A DNA stretch of 32,034 bases, from the NCBI GenBank assembly GCA_025358075.1, contig JANYKU010000110.1, positions 1-32,034 on the forward strand, written 5' to 3'. The position numbers were made by a program, and so were the translations under genes. Under the pieces are notes generated by a model. That model saw only the letters and a program-made list of their open reading frames with translations. It did no database searches and was not told where the DNA came from. Below are positions 22,576 through 31,259 of the stretch, in pieces. Within the stretch, counting starts at the first letter, position 1; each line of letters starts with the position of its first letter. This DNA is from Ilumatobacteraceae bacterium. Its GTDB lineage: Bacteria > Actinomycetota > Acidimicrobiia > Acidimicrobiales > Ilumatobacteraceae.

Positions 22576-23010
22576 TCAGCCGGCAGCCGCCAGTCGGGCC
22601 TGCAAGGCGCTGACGAAGGGTCCGAGCATCGTCTTCGCTGCACCCTTGAACTCGGCCTGACCCTCCGACCAGCGCAGGGTAAGGTCCTTCTTGCCGTGAT
22701 CGACCACGGTGACGCCTTCGAGGCTGATGGTGTGGTCGCTCTGCGGCGACCCGGCGACGTTCGTCGCGACGACGATGATACGCCGATCCATCAACGCCAG
22801 CACCACGTTGGTGCTCTGGCGCAGCTCGAACAGGCCGCCGGCCAGCGTGATCGCCCGATGGTGGAACGTCGGGTTCAGCGTCACGCACGCAGCGATCAAC
22901 GACTCATCCGCGCCGGCAACCGTTGTGATTTGGTCGATCGCCTTCCCGAAGCGGCCCCACCCGCGTGGCAGCAGGTTCTTCTGCAGTTGCGTCTGCTCAG
23001 CGGTGATCAC
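22576..23010 (-). CDS. Conserved-looking small protein of unknown function
   Basis: A 144-residue soluble protein. The order helix (TQLQKNLLPRGWGRFGKAID), then beta strands (RRIIVVATNVAGSP, HTISLEGVTVVDHG, KDLTLRWSEGQAEFKG), then a final amphipathic helix (MLGPFVSALQARLAA) resembles a bacterial PH-like fold, but I do not claim a family. GTG at 23010 has AGGAGG six bases upstream, a near-ideal site, so expression is likely. It stands alone between two decayed stretches. Confidence 0.75.
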   Translation of the reverse strand: MITAEQTQLQKNLLPRGWGRFGKAIDQITTVAGADESLIAACVTLNPTFHHRAITLAGGLFELRQSTNVVLALMDRRIIVVATNVAGSPQSDHTISLEGVTVVDHGKKDLTLRWSEGQAEFKGAAKTMLGPFVSALQARLAAAG

Positions 23011-23531
23011 CTCGAACCTCCTGTGCGTACCGGAAGTTCAGCAACTTAGCTAAGGGCTCAATCGTTATCAAACCAATCTCACAGGCGCACCCGTCCGCGC
23101 TCGTGGATGCCCCGCCATGGGACTACCTCCAGATGCGCGGTCACCCTCGAACAGGTTTCGACTGTTTCCGCGGCGGTTGGCGATCACTCTGATCGCCGGC
23201 GCCACCGGCGTCAAGTACGAGCACAACACGACGCTGCCCTGATCGTGGCCGTCCCTCGGCTACTTCGCGCCCGATCAGGCTGTCCAAGCCAGCGCTCCGT
23301 TCTTAATTCCGCGGCAGCACAAGTGTCCCAGAATGCTCGTCCCCAACTGCAGGGCTGGGGGTGTCCCGGACCGCCGGATACGCAGCGATCGACGGGGCAG
23401 TCGAGGCCGGAAGACCCACCACGCTGAGCGTTCGTCGCGGCGAAGGACTGTTGGCCGTCAGTGGGCAGTTCCTGGTGGCCACTGACATCCGACTCGTTGA
23501 GGTCTGGACGGACCCCAATAGGGTCCGCTCG
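23011..23531. other. No intact gene; faint CorA-like relic
   Basis: Plus strand near 23183-23270 reads ITLIAGATGVKYEHNTTLP, a TGA, then SWPSLGYFAPDQ. This weakly recalls the GMN-type C-terminus of CorA magnesium channels but lacks the GMN triplet. Nothing extends it. The open frame from 23361 into the MOSC gene is treated as leader. Confidence 0.3.
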
Positions 23532-24245
23532 ATGAGAGTGCTCGAGTTGTGGCGGTACCCGGTCAAGTCGCTCCAGGGTGAACGGCTCGAGTTGGCGGCT
23601 GTGACGAGCGCTGGACTCGAGGGCGATCGTCGGTTCGCGCTTTTCGATGTTGATACCGGCTTCGGGTTGACCGCACGACGTGTCCCGGAGTTGCTGTTCG
23701 CGTCGGCCCGGTTGGGCAGCGACGGCGGTGCTGATATCACGTTGCCTAACGGTTCGGTGACCCGCGACGACGACACCTTGTCGGCGTGGCTCGATCGGCG
23801 GGTGACGCTGCGGTCAGCTGACTCCGAAGTCAGGCGTCGCTACGAGAACCCGGTCGATTTCGAGGACGAGGCGTCGAGCGAGTGGGCGCCGTTCGAGGGA
23901 GCCGGAGGCGCGTTCCACGACTCCGGCAATGCACGGGTCTCGCTCGTTTCGACTGCAACGATCGGGGCATGGGATCGGCGTCGGTTTCGCTCCAACGTCT
24001 ACCTCGACGGCGAGGGCGAGAATGCTCTTGTTGGAACCACGATGGCGCTCGGCGACGCGGTACTCGATGTAGACATGCGCATCCAGCGGTGCGTCATGAC
24101 GACGCGCCCACAGGCTGGCGGTGTCAAGCGGGACCTCGACGTGCTGCGAACGATCAATCGCCAACGCAACGGTTGCCTAGCGGTGGGCGCGCTCGTCATA
24201 CAGCCCGGCGCCGTGCGAGTCGGCGACATGCTCTCACCGTTGTAG
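23532..24245 (+). CDS. MOSC-domain protein
   Basis: A 237-residue protein with the N-terminal beta-barrel (VLELWRYPVKSLQGERLE, then TSAGLEGDRRFALFDVD) and the C-terminal MOSC part. The latter has SLVSTATIGAWDRRRFRSNV and MRIQRCVMTTRPQ, whose cysteine is the conserved sulfur- or molybdenum-binding residue. MOSC proteins carry sulfur for or hold molybdenum cofactor (as in YiiM, YcbX and mARC). ATG at 23532 is chosen as the first residue of the fold; upstream in-frame sequence is not protein-like, though the ribosome-binding site (AGGG) is weak. The gene converges with the operon that contains a molybdopterin oxidoreductase. Confidence 0.9.
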   Translation: MRVLELWRYPVKSLQGERLELAAVTSAGLEGDRRFALFDVDTGFGLTARRVPELLFASARLGSDGGADITLPNGSVTRDDDTLSAWLDRRVTLRSADSEVRRRYENPVDFEDEASSEWAPFEGAGGAFHDSGNARVSLVSTATIGAWDRRRFRSNVYLDGEGENALVGTTMALGDAVLDVDMRIQRCVMTTRPQAGGVKRDLDVLRTINRQRNGCLAVGALVIQPGAVRVGDMLSPL

Positions 24246-24265
24246 CGACTTCGTGCTTGCAGGGA

Positions 24266-25351
24266 TCAGTGATCTGGCCTCTCGACTTCTCTGGTCGATG
24301 AGCGTCGTGCGGCGCGTGCCCCTTGGACGAGCACGCCGACGAAGGCCGCCATCCAGGCAACCAGTGCGACGGCGAACGTGATCTTGGGAACCCACTCGAG
24401 TGCGTCGAGCTTCACGACAGCGCGCATCTTGAACGTCGCAGCGCCGTACATGCCGAGGGGGAAGACCAGCGCCCAGTAGGAGGGGTGATAGCGGAGCAGG
24501 ACCTTGCGGACGATGTGGCGCCAAACGCCGATCGCGACCATGAGCGGGAACCAAAATGTGGCCGTGGCCCACGCCAGTGTGACGAGACCTTCGATAAGTG
24601 GTGCGAGCCGGTCGACGCGTGGCGACACGGTGCGGGTTGCGAGGAGGTTCGAGCCGGCGAGAACGGTGATCGCGACCGCGCCGGCTGCGATCCACGCGGG
24701 CGGGTCGGCTTCGGTGGGTTCGAGCGGTTGGAACGTCCAGCGCAGGAAGACCATGGTCATGACGATCAGGTAGAGGACGAGACCGAGGCAGAACGCGGCG
24801 ATGCAGACGAAGCCGAGGAGGTCGTTGGGGTGGTGGCCGAGAAGCAGTGCGCCGAGCACAGCGATCGACTCGGTGGAGACGGTGAGCAGGAACCACGAGC
24901 CGTTGATACCAGCTCCCAGCCCCGGCTTGTCGTGGCGTAGCACGTCGGCGATCAGTGTCGAGTACACGAGGATCACGTACAGCGGCAGGCTGCACCACCA
25001 GAGGATCTCGGCGACGGTCCACCAGCCGTGGATGAGTGCCGATGCACTGCCGAGGACGTTGGTGCCAGCGACGATGGTGAGGAACGCGAACCCCTTCGCA
25101 TGACTGGTCAAGTCGTCGAAGAGTTGCTTCGTGAACACGATGAGGCGGATCGCGAACAGCACGACGAGCACGGCGTACGCAGCGGCGGTGACGAGGTAGA
25201 GGCTTTCGGCGAGCCAGACGATCTTCTGTTGTTTGGCGGCGATGGCGATGATCCCGGTTGCCATCACGAGCGCGAAGTAGCCGGGGAAAAGCGCCGCAAC
25301 CGGGTTGACGCGGGGCGGTGGTTCGGGCTGGGCTGTGGTGGCGGCCGTCAT
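24266..25351 (-). CDS. TDT/SLAC1-family anion transporter
   Basis: A 361-residue membrane protein with about ten helices of the tellurite-resistance/dicarboxylate transporter (TDT) family, related to TehA, the sulfite exporter Ssu1 and plant SLAC1 anion channels. Recognisable parts are LFPGYFALVMATGIIAIAA at the start, NGSWFLLTVSTESIAVLGAL in the middle and YHPSYWALVFPLGMYGAATF near the end. As the last gene of the nitrate-reductase-like operon (ATGA overlap with the previous gene), it may move nitrate, nitrite or another product anion; plant SLAC1 conducts nitrate. Substrate is inferred. Confidence 0.9.
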   Translation of the reverse strand: MTAATTAQPEPPPRVNPVAALFPGYFALVMATGIIAIAAKQQKIVWLAESLYLVTAAAYAVLVVLFAIRLIVFTKQLFDDLTSHAKGFAFLTIVAGTNVLGSASALIHGWWTVAEILWWCSLPLYVILVYSTLIADVLRHDKPGLGAGINGSWFLLTVSTESIAVLGALLLGHHPNDLLGFVCIAAFCLGLVLYLIVMTMVFLRWTFQPLEPTEADPPAWIAAGAVAITVLAGSNLLATRTVSPRVDRLAPLIEGLVTLAWATATFWFPLMVAIGVWRHIVRKVLLRYHPSYWALVFPLGMYGAATFKMRAVVKLDALEWVPKITFAVALVAWMAAFVGVLVQGARAARRSSTREVERPDH

Positions 25352-25551
25352 GGTCGCAGGTAGCGCAGGAAGGCCGCTGCGGCGGCGAAGAGGGCGACGG
25401 AGACTCCTGCGGTTGCCCAGGCGAGAGACTCGGTGTCGGTCTGGAAGGCCTCGACGGCGACGGTGATCAGGAACACTTGGAACGCGACGAGGATGATGAC
25501 GTAGAGCACGACGGCCGACGAGGTGCGCTGTCCGCGGGCGGAGGTCTTCAT
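25348..25551 (-). CDS. Small two-helix membrane protein
   Basis: A 67-residue protein with two hydrophobic helices (VVLYVIILVAFQVFLITVAV and AWATAGVSVALFAAAAAFL), a lysine/arginine N-terminus and an RYLRP end. No family recognised. It overlaps the Rieske gene and the transporter gene by four bases each, so it is certainly translated with them. It could anchor or stabilise the redox complex, like small subunits of respiratory enzymes; this is inference. Confidence 0.85.
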   Translation of the reverse strand: MKTSARGQRTSSAVVLYVIILVAFQVFLITVAVEAFQTDTESLAWATAGVSVALFAAAAAFLRYLRP

Positions 25552-26057
25552 GTCTGGCGCCCGAGCGCCCAGATCATGCCGTCGGCGCGAACTTCGAGGT
25601 CGATGCGGCCGAGTGGTCGCGTCGGTGGGCCGGAGATGACCGCACCGGTACGCGCTTCGAAGTTGCCTTCGTGGCACGGGCAGTGCCAGCGCTGCTGGTC
25701 GTGCTCGTAGTAGACGACGCAGCCGAGGTGGGTGCATTTCTGGCTGAACCCGACGACCTCGGTGTCGGTGAGGCGGACGAGGATCGCACGGTCGTCGTCA
25801 CCCGGGTAGTGGAACAGGAAGGTGCCACCGACTTCGACTGCAGCGAGTTCGGTGATCGCGCGCGGTTCGCCGGCGTTGATGCTGCGCAACTGGGTCCACA
25901 CAGCGAGCCCGACGTTTGCTGCTGCCATGGTGCCGGCGCCGAGGACGAGGTAGCGGGCGAACTCGCGGCGGGTGACTTCTTCCTCCGACAACGCTTCGTA
26001 GGGGAAGTCGCGTTTCCACGGCGGCGCGACGGGGATCGGTTCGATGTTGCCGTTCAT
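25548..26057 (-). CDS. Rieske 2Fe-2S protein
   Basis: A 169-residue protein with a single N-terminal anchor ([20 protein letters not shown]) and a Rieske domain. Cluster ligands are C108-T-H110 and C126-P-C-H129, and C113 and C128 form the usual disulfide pair (CTHLGC and CPCHEG). The RR near the anchor resembles a Tat signal, so the domain may lie outside the membrane. In this operon it would pass electrons between the quinol-linked cytochrome and the molybdoenzyme. Bacterial bc1 partners are absent. ATGA overlaps with both neighbours. Confidence 0.94.
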   Translation of the reverse strand: MNGNIEPIPVAPPWKRDFPYEALSEEEVTRREFARYLVLGAGTMAAANVGLAVWTQLRSINAGEPRAITELAAVEVGGTFLFHYPGDDDRAILVRLTDTEVVGFSQKCTHLGCVVYYEHDQQRWHCPCHEGNFEARTGAVISGPPTRPLGRIDLEVRADGMIWALGRQT

Positions 26058-26692
26058 GATGTCGCCTGCACGTGGTCGAGGCCGAAGGGGTCGTCGAGCC
26101 AGGTCCTCGTGACCCCTGCGAGGACGTCGAGCGGGCCGCCGAGCGCGTCGTCGATGACGGTGTAGACCTTGGTGCGGACCTCTTGGCGGCCGAACATGAA
26201 GTCGCGGAACAGCGAACCGCTACGGGTGTCGTTGAACTCCTTGATCGTGCCGTACCAGAGTGCTTCGCTGGGGCACACGGAAGCGCACATCGGCGTGAGA
26301 CCCTCGGAAGTGCGGTCCGTGCACATGTCGCACTTCATCATCTGGTCGAAGTCGGCGACGTACTTGGGAACGCCGAACGGGCAGGCGAGCACGCAGTTGG
26401 AGCAACCGATGCAGCGAGGCTTGAGCGCTGACTGGACGATGCCTTCCTCGGTCTGCTTGATCGCGTCGGCCGGACACACCTGCGCGCACGTCGGGTCCTC
26501 GCAGTGCATGCACACCATGGGCGCGGTCTGCGTGCTGGTGGCTCGGTCGACGCGCTCGAGGTGGATCAGCGACTGCCCGCGATGCGTGCCGCATTCGGCG
26601 CACGCCTGGACGCACGCCTCACAGCCGATGCACCGGCTCTGGTCGATGACGAAGACAGGGCTGTCGTCGATCCCGAAGCGACCTCGGCTCAT
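26054..26692 (-). CDS. Four-cluster [4Fe-4S] ferredoxin subunit (NrfC/DmsB-like)
   Basis: A 212-residue electron-transfer subunit with four cysteine clusters: [39 protein letters not shown] and CDMC...CASVCPSEA. The order and spacing match the iron-sulfur subunits of molybdopterin oxidoreductases such as DmsB, NrfC or PhsB, which wire the catalytic subunit to a membrane cytochrome. No signal peptide. It overlaps the catalytic gene upstream and the Rieske gene downstream by four bases each. Confidence 0.95.
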   Translation of the reverse strand: MSRGRFGIDDSPVFVIDQSRCIGCEACVQACAECGTHRGQSLIHLERVDRATSTQTAPMVCMHCEDPTCAQVCPADAIKQTEEGIVQSALKPRCIGCSNCVLACPFGVPKYVADFDQMMKCDMCTDRTSEGLTPMCASVCPSEALWYGTIKEFNDTRSGSLFRDFMFGRQEVRTKVYTVIDDALGGPLDVLAGVTRTWLDDPFGLDHVQATS

Positions 26693-28920
26693 GATCTGCC
26701 GTCCTGCAGCGTGAGGTCACGTACGTCGGTGGTCTCGACGTGGCCGCCCGCGCGCTCGACACGCACGGCAGCGACCTTGAACTCGGGCATCTTCGACAGC
26801 GGGTCGACGGCTCGGATGGTCAGCTGGTTCGCAGCCTTGTGACCGGGCCAGTGATACGGGATGAACACAGTGTCGGGCCGGATGGTGTTGACCACGTGGG
26901 CCGGCAACGTGATCGTGCCGCGCCGGGAGGTGACCGTGACAAGATCGCCGTCTGCGATGCCAAGCGGTTCGGCCAGCATCGGGTGCATCTCGCACAACGG
27001 TTCCGGATATTGGGCGACGAGCGCTGCGATGCGCCGAGTCTGGGTGCCCGACAGGTACTGCGACACGACCCGCCCGGTGGTCAACAAAACCGGATAGTCG
27101 CCGTCGACAACCTCGGCTGACAGCTTGTACGGCACTGCGTGGAAGCGTGCCTTGCCGTCGGGATGGTAGAACTTCCCGCCTTCGTACAGCCGCGGGGTGC
27201 CGGGGTGGCCGGCTTCAGGGACGGGCCAGAACAGGCCCATCTCGTCCTCGATGCGTCGCCAGGTGGCGCCGGTGTAGTCGGCGGTGCCGCCGGTACTGGC
27301 CCGGCAGAGCTCCTCGAAGATCTCTTCGGTGTTCGTGTACGGGAAGTACTCGCTCTTGCCCAGACGTTCGGCGATGTCGAGCAGGATCTCCCAGTCACGG
27401 CGGGCCTCGCCGGGTGGCGTGACGGCAGCGTTGATCTTGATGATCCGTCCCTCTCCGGACGTGGAGGTGCCTTCGTCCTCCTCGTGCAGCGACCCGGGCA
27501 TGACGATGTCGGCGTGGTGCCCGGATTCGGAGAGGAAGAAGTCGATGACCGCATAGAACTCGAGCTTGTCGAGTGCCTCGCGGGTGAAGTTCACATCAGG
27601 CGCCGAGACTGCCGGGTTGAAGCAGATCGACAAGAGTCCCTTGATCGTCCCGTCGTGGATCGCTTCGATCAGTTCCTGCGCGGGGAGGCCTTTGCCCGGG
27701 ATGTCGGACTCGTCGCAGTGCCACACCTTCGCGACGGCGGCACGGTGCTCGGGGTTGGTGATGTCGCGGTTGCCTGGCAACTGGTCGCACTTGTGCCCGT
27801 GCTCGCGTCCGCCTTGGCCGTTGCCCTGCCCGGTGATCGTCGAAACGCCGCAGCCCGGTTTGCCGAACTTGCCGGTGGCGAGTCCGAGGTTGATGGCTGC
27901 GAGTACGTTGTCGACGCCCTTGGTGTGCTGCTCGATCCCGCGGGCATGCAGCATCATCCCGGTCGCGGAGGTGCCCCACAGTTCTGCAGCCTCCTCGATG
28001 CGAGCCGCCGGCACGCCGGTGATGCCGGCCGCCCAGGCCGGTGTCATGTCGGCGACGGCTGCGGCCGCGTCGTCGAAGTGGAGGGTGTGGGCGTCGATGA
28101 AGTCGTGGTCGAGCCAGTCGCGATCGACCAAGACGTGCAGTACGGCACCGAACAGCGCCGAGTCGGTGCCCGGCCGTACCGGGAGGAACAGATCCGCGGT
28201 GCGGGCGAGGGGAACGACGCGTGGGTCCTGCACGATCAGCTTGGCTCCGCGATCACGGGCCCGCCAGATGTAGCTCGTGGTGATGGGGAACGTTTCGGCG
28301 ACGTTCGAGCCGGCGACCCACACCACGTCGGCGAGCGGGATGTCGCTCCACGGGTTGGGAGCCCGATCGACACCGAGGGCCTTCTTGTTCCCGGTGCCGG
28401 CCGACACCATGCAGTAGCGGCCGTTGTAGTCCAGATTGGCGGTGTGCAACGCGAGTCGGGCGAACTTGCCGACGAGGTAGCTCTTCTCGTTCGTGAGCGA
28501 CACCCCGGACAACATCGCGAACGCGTCGTCGCCGTATTCGGCCTGGATTCGTCGGATCTCGGACACGACACGATCGAGTGCCTGATCCCAGGTGATGTTG
28601 CGGAACCCGCCGGGTGCGGTTTCGTCGCGTTCCATCGAGTGCAGCAGCCGATCGGGATGACCGCCTTGCAGGTAGCGCTTCACACCCTTGGGGCAGAGCT
28701 TGCCTTCGTTGAACGGGAAGTCGTACCACGGTTCGAATCCGACCACCAGGTTGTCATGAACCTTGAGCTTGATGCCGCACTGCTGACCACAGAAGCAACA
28801 GTGTGTGTTCACGACCTTGTCGATCTGGAGACCCGCGTCCCATCCGCCAGGTGGGGCTTCGTTGAGGTGCGGCCCGTAGCGGGCGATGAGCTCTTCGTCG
28901 GTGATCGGTGGTCGTGCCAT
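26689..28920 (-). CDS. Molybdopterin oxidoreductase, NapA/NarB-like (probable nitrate reductase)
   Basis: A 743-residue catalytic subunit binding bis-MGD and one [4Fe-4S] cluster. C41, C44, C48 and C76 (in [10 protein letters not shown] and GKLCPKG) hold the cluster. C170 in [12 protein letters not shown] is the likely molybdenum ligand; a Cys in a CMxSA setting is typical of periplasmic and assimilatory nitrate reductases. [20 protein letters not shown] and a C-terminal molybdopterin domain ([20 protein letters not shown]) complete the fold. No Tat signal, so it acts in the cytoplasm. ATG at 28920 follows AGGAGGG and overlaps the cytochrome stop by one base; the longer frame to 28977 lacks support. 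Formate or another oxyanion are alternatives. Context (NO-binding globin, Ric, YwiC) favours nitrate. Confidence 0.9.
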   Translation of the reverse strand: MARPPITDEELIARYGPHLNEAPPGGWDAGLQIDKVVNTHCCFCGQQCGIKLKVHDNLVVGFEPWYDFPFNEGKLCPKGVKRYLQGGHPDRLLHSMERDETAPGGFRNITWDQALDRVVSEIRRIQAEYGDDAFAMLSGVSLTNEKSYLVGKFARLALHTANLDYNGRYCMVSAGTGNKKALGVDRAPNPWSDIPLADVVWVAGSNVAETFPITTSYIWRARDRGAKLIVQDPRVVPLARTADLFLPVRPGTDSALFGAVLHVLVDRDWLDHDFIDAHTLHFDDAAAAVADMTPAWAAGITGVPAARIEEAAELWGTSATGMMLHARGIEQHTKGVDNVLAAINLGLATGKFGKPGCGVSTITGQGNGQGGREHGHKCDQLPGNRDITNPEHRAAVAKVWHCDESDIPGKGLPAQELIEAIHDGTIKGLLSICFNPAVSAPDVNFTREALDKLEFYAVIDFFLSESGHHADIVMPGSLHEEDEGTSTSGEGRIIKINAAVTPPGEARRDWEILLDIAERLGKSEYFPYTNTEEIFEELCRASTGGTADYTGATWRRIEDEMGLFWPVPEAGHPGTPRLYEGGKFYHPDGKARFHAVPYKLSAEVVDGDYPVLLTTGRVVSQYLSGTQTRRIAALVAQYPEPLCEMHPMLAEPLGIADGDLVTVTSRRGTITLPAHVVNTIRPDTVFIPYHWPGHKAANQLTIRAVDPLSKMPEFKVAAVRVERAGGHVETTDVRDLTLQDGRS

Positions 28921-29957
28921 CAGCCGAACCCTCCTACTCGCGCCGATTGGGCGAGGGTGACAAGTGCGCGCCGGCAACGGGGGCAGGTGTCCTGGTAGTT
29001 GCCACCGCCATCGATCGAGTAGTCGAACCCGACCTGCGGGAGCACTTCTTTGAGATCTGCGATCTGCTGGGCACTGGCGAACGGTTCACCGCAGCGACGA
29101 CAGACGGCGGGTTCGCCTTCGGCGTTGGCGCGCTTGTTGTAGGCGACACCGAGGTTGCCTGGGCGTTGGAAGATGTGGAACAGCTTGCCGAACGGCAGGT
29201 ACATCAGCCCGAGGATCACGGTCAGTGCATGGATCGTGTTCAGTGCAGAGTAAAAGCGGCCTTCGAGCCACATGCTCGACACCGTCAGGAACAACCCACT
29301 CACCGAAACGGCGAACAGCCCGGCGAGGGCGAGGAAGTCGCCGGAGCGTTCCACCGCCATCGCGCCCGGGTCACGCAATCGGCGGCGCAGAAAGATGAAC
29401 ACCCCGGCGAGTACCAGGACGGCGGCGATGTCGAGGGCATGGAAGATGAGCCAGCCGAGAATGCTCTCGGCATCGAAGCGGAGCGTGCCGACACGCGAGA
29501 CGTACACCTGGTAGCGGTCGGCCTGCTGTCCGACGCTCTCGAAGTGCAACAAGCCGAGTGTGAGCGGGATGGTCACCAGCCCGGCGAGGATGCACCCCCA
29601 GAACACGAGTTGGTGGGCGAGCCAGCGCGCACGGGATCGGCGACGGATGAACCCCTGCGTCAGCAGGTGGGTCGCGACGAGCGACGGCAGCGCCGCGATG
29701 TTGCGGGCCTTGCGTTGCCGGAATGCTTCCCAGCCTCGGCGGTTGAGCATCGCCGTCGGCGGCCGGCGCAACCAGACGGCGTACCGATACGCCACACCGA
29801 ACACGGCGAAGATGACGCCGAACAGGTAGCCGACGAGCGCCGCGTCGAACCAGACGAGACGATCACTGCCGATGAACGTCAGTGCGACCACGACCGCGAC
29901 ACCGACAACACCCCACACCAGCCCGCGCCGATCCAGATGGTTCGTAGAACGGCTCAC
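28920..29957 (-). CDS. NarI/DsrM-like membrane cytochrome with C-terminal zinc-ribbon
   Basis: A 345-residue protein with about six hydrophobic helices, then a soluble tail. [33 protein letters not shown] and [20 protein letters not shown] followed by KLFHIFQRP place histidines in helices as in NarI/DsrM-type b cytochromes that oxidise quinol. The last 70 residues contain CRRCGEP and CPRCRR, a rubredoxin/zinc-ribbon-like pair not seen in NarI and perhaps contacting the ferredoxin subunit. GTG at 29957 lies nine bases after the globin stop. The gene supplies the membrane anchor for the molybdoenzyme. Confidence 0.8.
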   Translation of the reverse strand: MSRSTNHLDRRGLVWGVVGVAVVVALTFIGSDRLVWFDAALVGYLFGVIFAVFGVAYRYAVWLRRPPTAMLNRRGWEAFRQRKARNIAALPSLVATHLLTQGFIRRRSRARWLAHQLVFWGCILAGLVTIPLTLGLLHFESVGQQADRYQVYVSRVGTLRFDAESILGWLIFHALDIAAVLVLAGVFIFLRRRLRDPGAMAVERSGDFLALAGLFAVSVSGLFLTVSSMWLEGRFYSALNTIHALTVILGLMYLPFGKLFHIFQRPGNLGVAYNKRANAEGEPAVCRRCGEPFASAQQIADLKEVLPQVGFDYSIDGGGNYQDTCPRCRRALVTLAQSARVGGFG

Positions 29958-29966
29958 GCCGACACC

Positions 29967-30503
29967 CTATATCCGACCTGAGCAGCGACGTTGCGGGTCG
30001 CGTGGGGCACCATCAACGCGCCGCCACATCGGTTCGATCGGTGCTGTGCCGCTGGCCGACACGCCCAAAAGCAGGCGTTCCATGGCCGCCGCCATCTTGC
30101 GTCCCCGCCCCTTGGCGATCTCGGCACACGGCCCCTGGAACGACGCGTCGATGGTGTCGCAGAACAGCTCGACCCACCGCTCGTAGTGCGAATGCGACAG
30201 CGGTGTCCGAGCGTGGACAGGCTCGTGCGCTCGGAGAGGCTGCCCGCCATAGCCGGGCTCACCCAACAGCTGCCAGGCCCAAAAGTCGATCAGCGTCGCG
30301 ACGTGCGCGTTCCAGTTCACGTGGGCGGCTTCGAACACCGGGCCGAGCACATCGTCCATCGCCGCGTCGCGGTAGAAGTTGCGCACCAACAGTTCGATGT
30401 CGTCGCGGTCGACGACGTCTTCACGGGTGTCCTCGAGCAGGTGACTCCAGCAGGGTGGATCGCCGCCCTCGGTCGGCGGCACCGGACTCGCGGTTCCGAT
30501 CAT
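29967..30503 (-). CDS. Group III truncated haemoglobin
   Basis: A 178-residue protein. From residue 30 it follows the group III (trHbP/Ctb-like) globin: DDIELLVRNFYRDAAMDDVL, NWNAHVATLIDFWAWQLLG and HARTPLSHSHYERWVELFCD, where a histidine of the last segment is the haem ligand region. Such globins bind or detoxify NO and oxygen under nitrosative stress. The chain has about 30 extra residues at each end. ATG at 30503 overlaps the Ric stop by four bases (ATGA), so it is co-expressed with the repair protein and, nine bases on, the cytochrome. Confidence 0.9.
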   Translation of the reverse strand: MIGTASPVPPTEGGDPPCWSHLLEDTREDVVDRDDIELLVRNFYRDAAMDDVLGPVFEAAHVNWNAHVATLIDFWAWQLLGEPGYGGQPLRAHEPVHARTPLSHSHYERWVELFCDTIDASFQGPCAEIAKGRGRKMAAAMERLLLGVSASGTAPIEPMWRRVDGAPRDPQRRCSGRI

Positions 30504-31222
30504 CCGCGTACCATCGCAGCCCGTTCGGCTTCCAGCTGCACCACCAGTGGGAACAAGACGTTGTTCTCCTTGTGGATGTGCAGGTGAGTGTCGGCCTCCA
30601 GCTCCGCCATCGCCGCGAAGCACGCCACATACGACGCGCAGCCGTCCGCCGGTGGTGTGTAGCCATCGGTCAGCTGCCGCAGCCTGGCGAGTAGGTCGCC
30701 GACGGCGTCGTGCTCGCTCAACATCACCGAGATCGGGTTCCGCAGCGACCCGCAATGGAACGACGGCATCGCGGTTGAGGTCGCCAGCTCTCGGATCATC
30801 GGGAACAGCATGCGCTCCTCTTTCACCATGTGTGGCTCGAGATCCGCGCGCACACGCGCGAAGCACGACGCAACCTCCACGAGCTCGGGATGTCGGGCAC
30901 CATGGACCGCCACGATCTTGTCGACCAGCCCGGTCACCCTGGGCATCTCGTCCCAGAGATAGCGGTGATGGGTGGCCTCGAGGTGATCGACGAGGACGTC
31001 CGCCGTCATCGTCGTCCACTCCGCTGAGCCCGATGTCGCTGCCGCTTCCCAGAGCTCGGCGACGGTCGCCGCCGGGTCCAAGCCGATCAGCGCACACGCT
31101 TCGCCGAGCGTTCGGCGACCGCCGCAGCAGTAGTCCAGACCGCGACGCTCGAACTCACGCGCCAACTGAGGAGACGCGTCCACCGCCTCGGCCAACGTCG
31201 TCGACACATCGATCGTCACCAT
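30500..31222 (-). CDS. ric: Ric/ScdA-type di-iron protein (iron-sulfur cluster repair)
   Basis: A 240-residue protein of the YtfE/ScdA/Ric family, which repairs iron-sulfur clusters damaged by NO or peroxide. The N-terminal ScdA motif is FERRGLDYCCGGRRTLGEAC. The hemerythrin-like bundle has histidines and glutamates in HLEATHHRYLWDE, DLEPHMVKEERMLFP, SEHDAVGDLLARL and DTHLHIHKENNVLFP, the two-iron pattern. ATG at 31222 follows GAAGGAGAAG. It lies 37 bases after the YwiC-like stop and overlaps the globin gene. NO is a by-product of nitrate and nitrite reduction, which explains its place here. Confidence 0.93.
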   Translation of the reverse strand: MVTIDVSTTLAEAVDASPQLAREFERRGLDYCCGGRRTLGEACALIGLDPAATVAELWEAAATSGSAEWTTMTADVLVDHLEATHHRYLWDEMPRVTGLVDKIVAVHGARHPELVEVASCFARVRADLEPHMVKEERMLFPMIRELATSTAMPSFHCGSLRNPISVMLSEHDAVGDLLARLRQLTDGYTPPADGCASYVACFAAMAELEADTHLHIHKENNVLFPLVVQLEAERAAMVRG

Positions 31223-31259
31223 CTGCTTCTCCTTCTCGAAGGAGACGCATGACGCCGGT

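Noticed and set aside
23183..23270. CorA-like C-terminal fragment with an internal TGA, considered as a second selenoprotein
   Set aside because: Similarity is weak, the GMN motif is absent, the TGA is not at a cysteine position and there is no extended coding around it.
27139..28998. 619-codon plus-strand frame opposite the molybdopterin oxidoreductase
   Set aside because: Antisense by-product of high GC content. The minus strand encodes an unmistakable enzyme.
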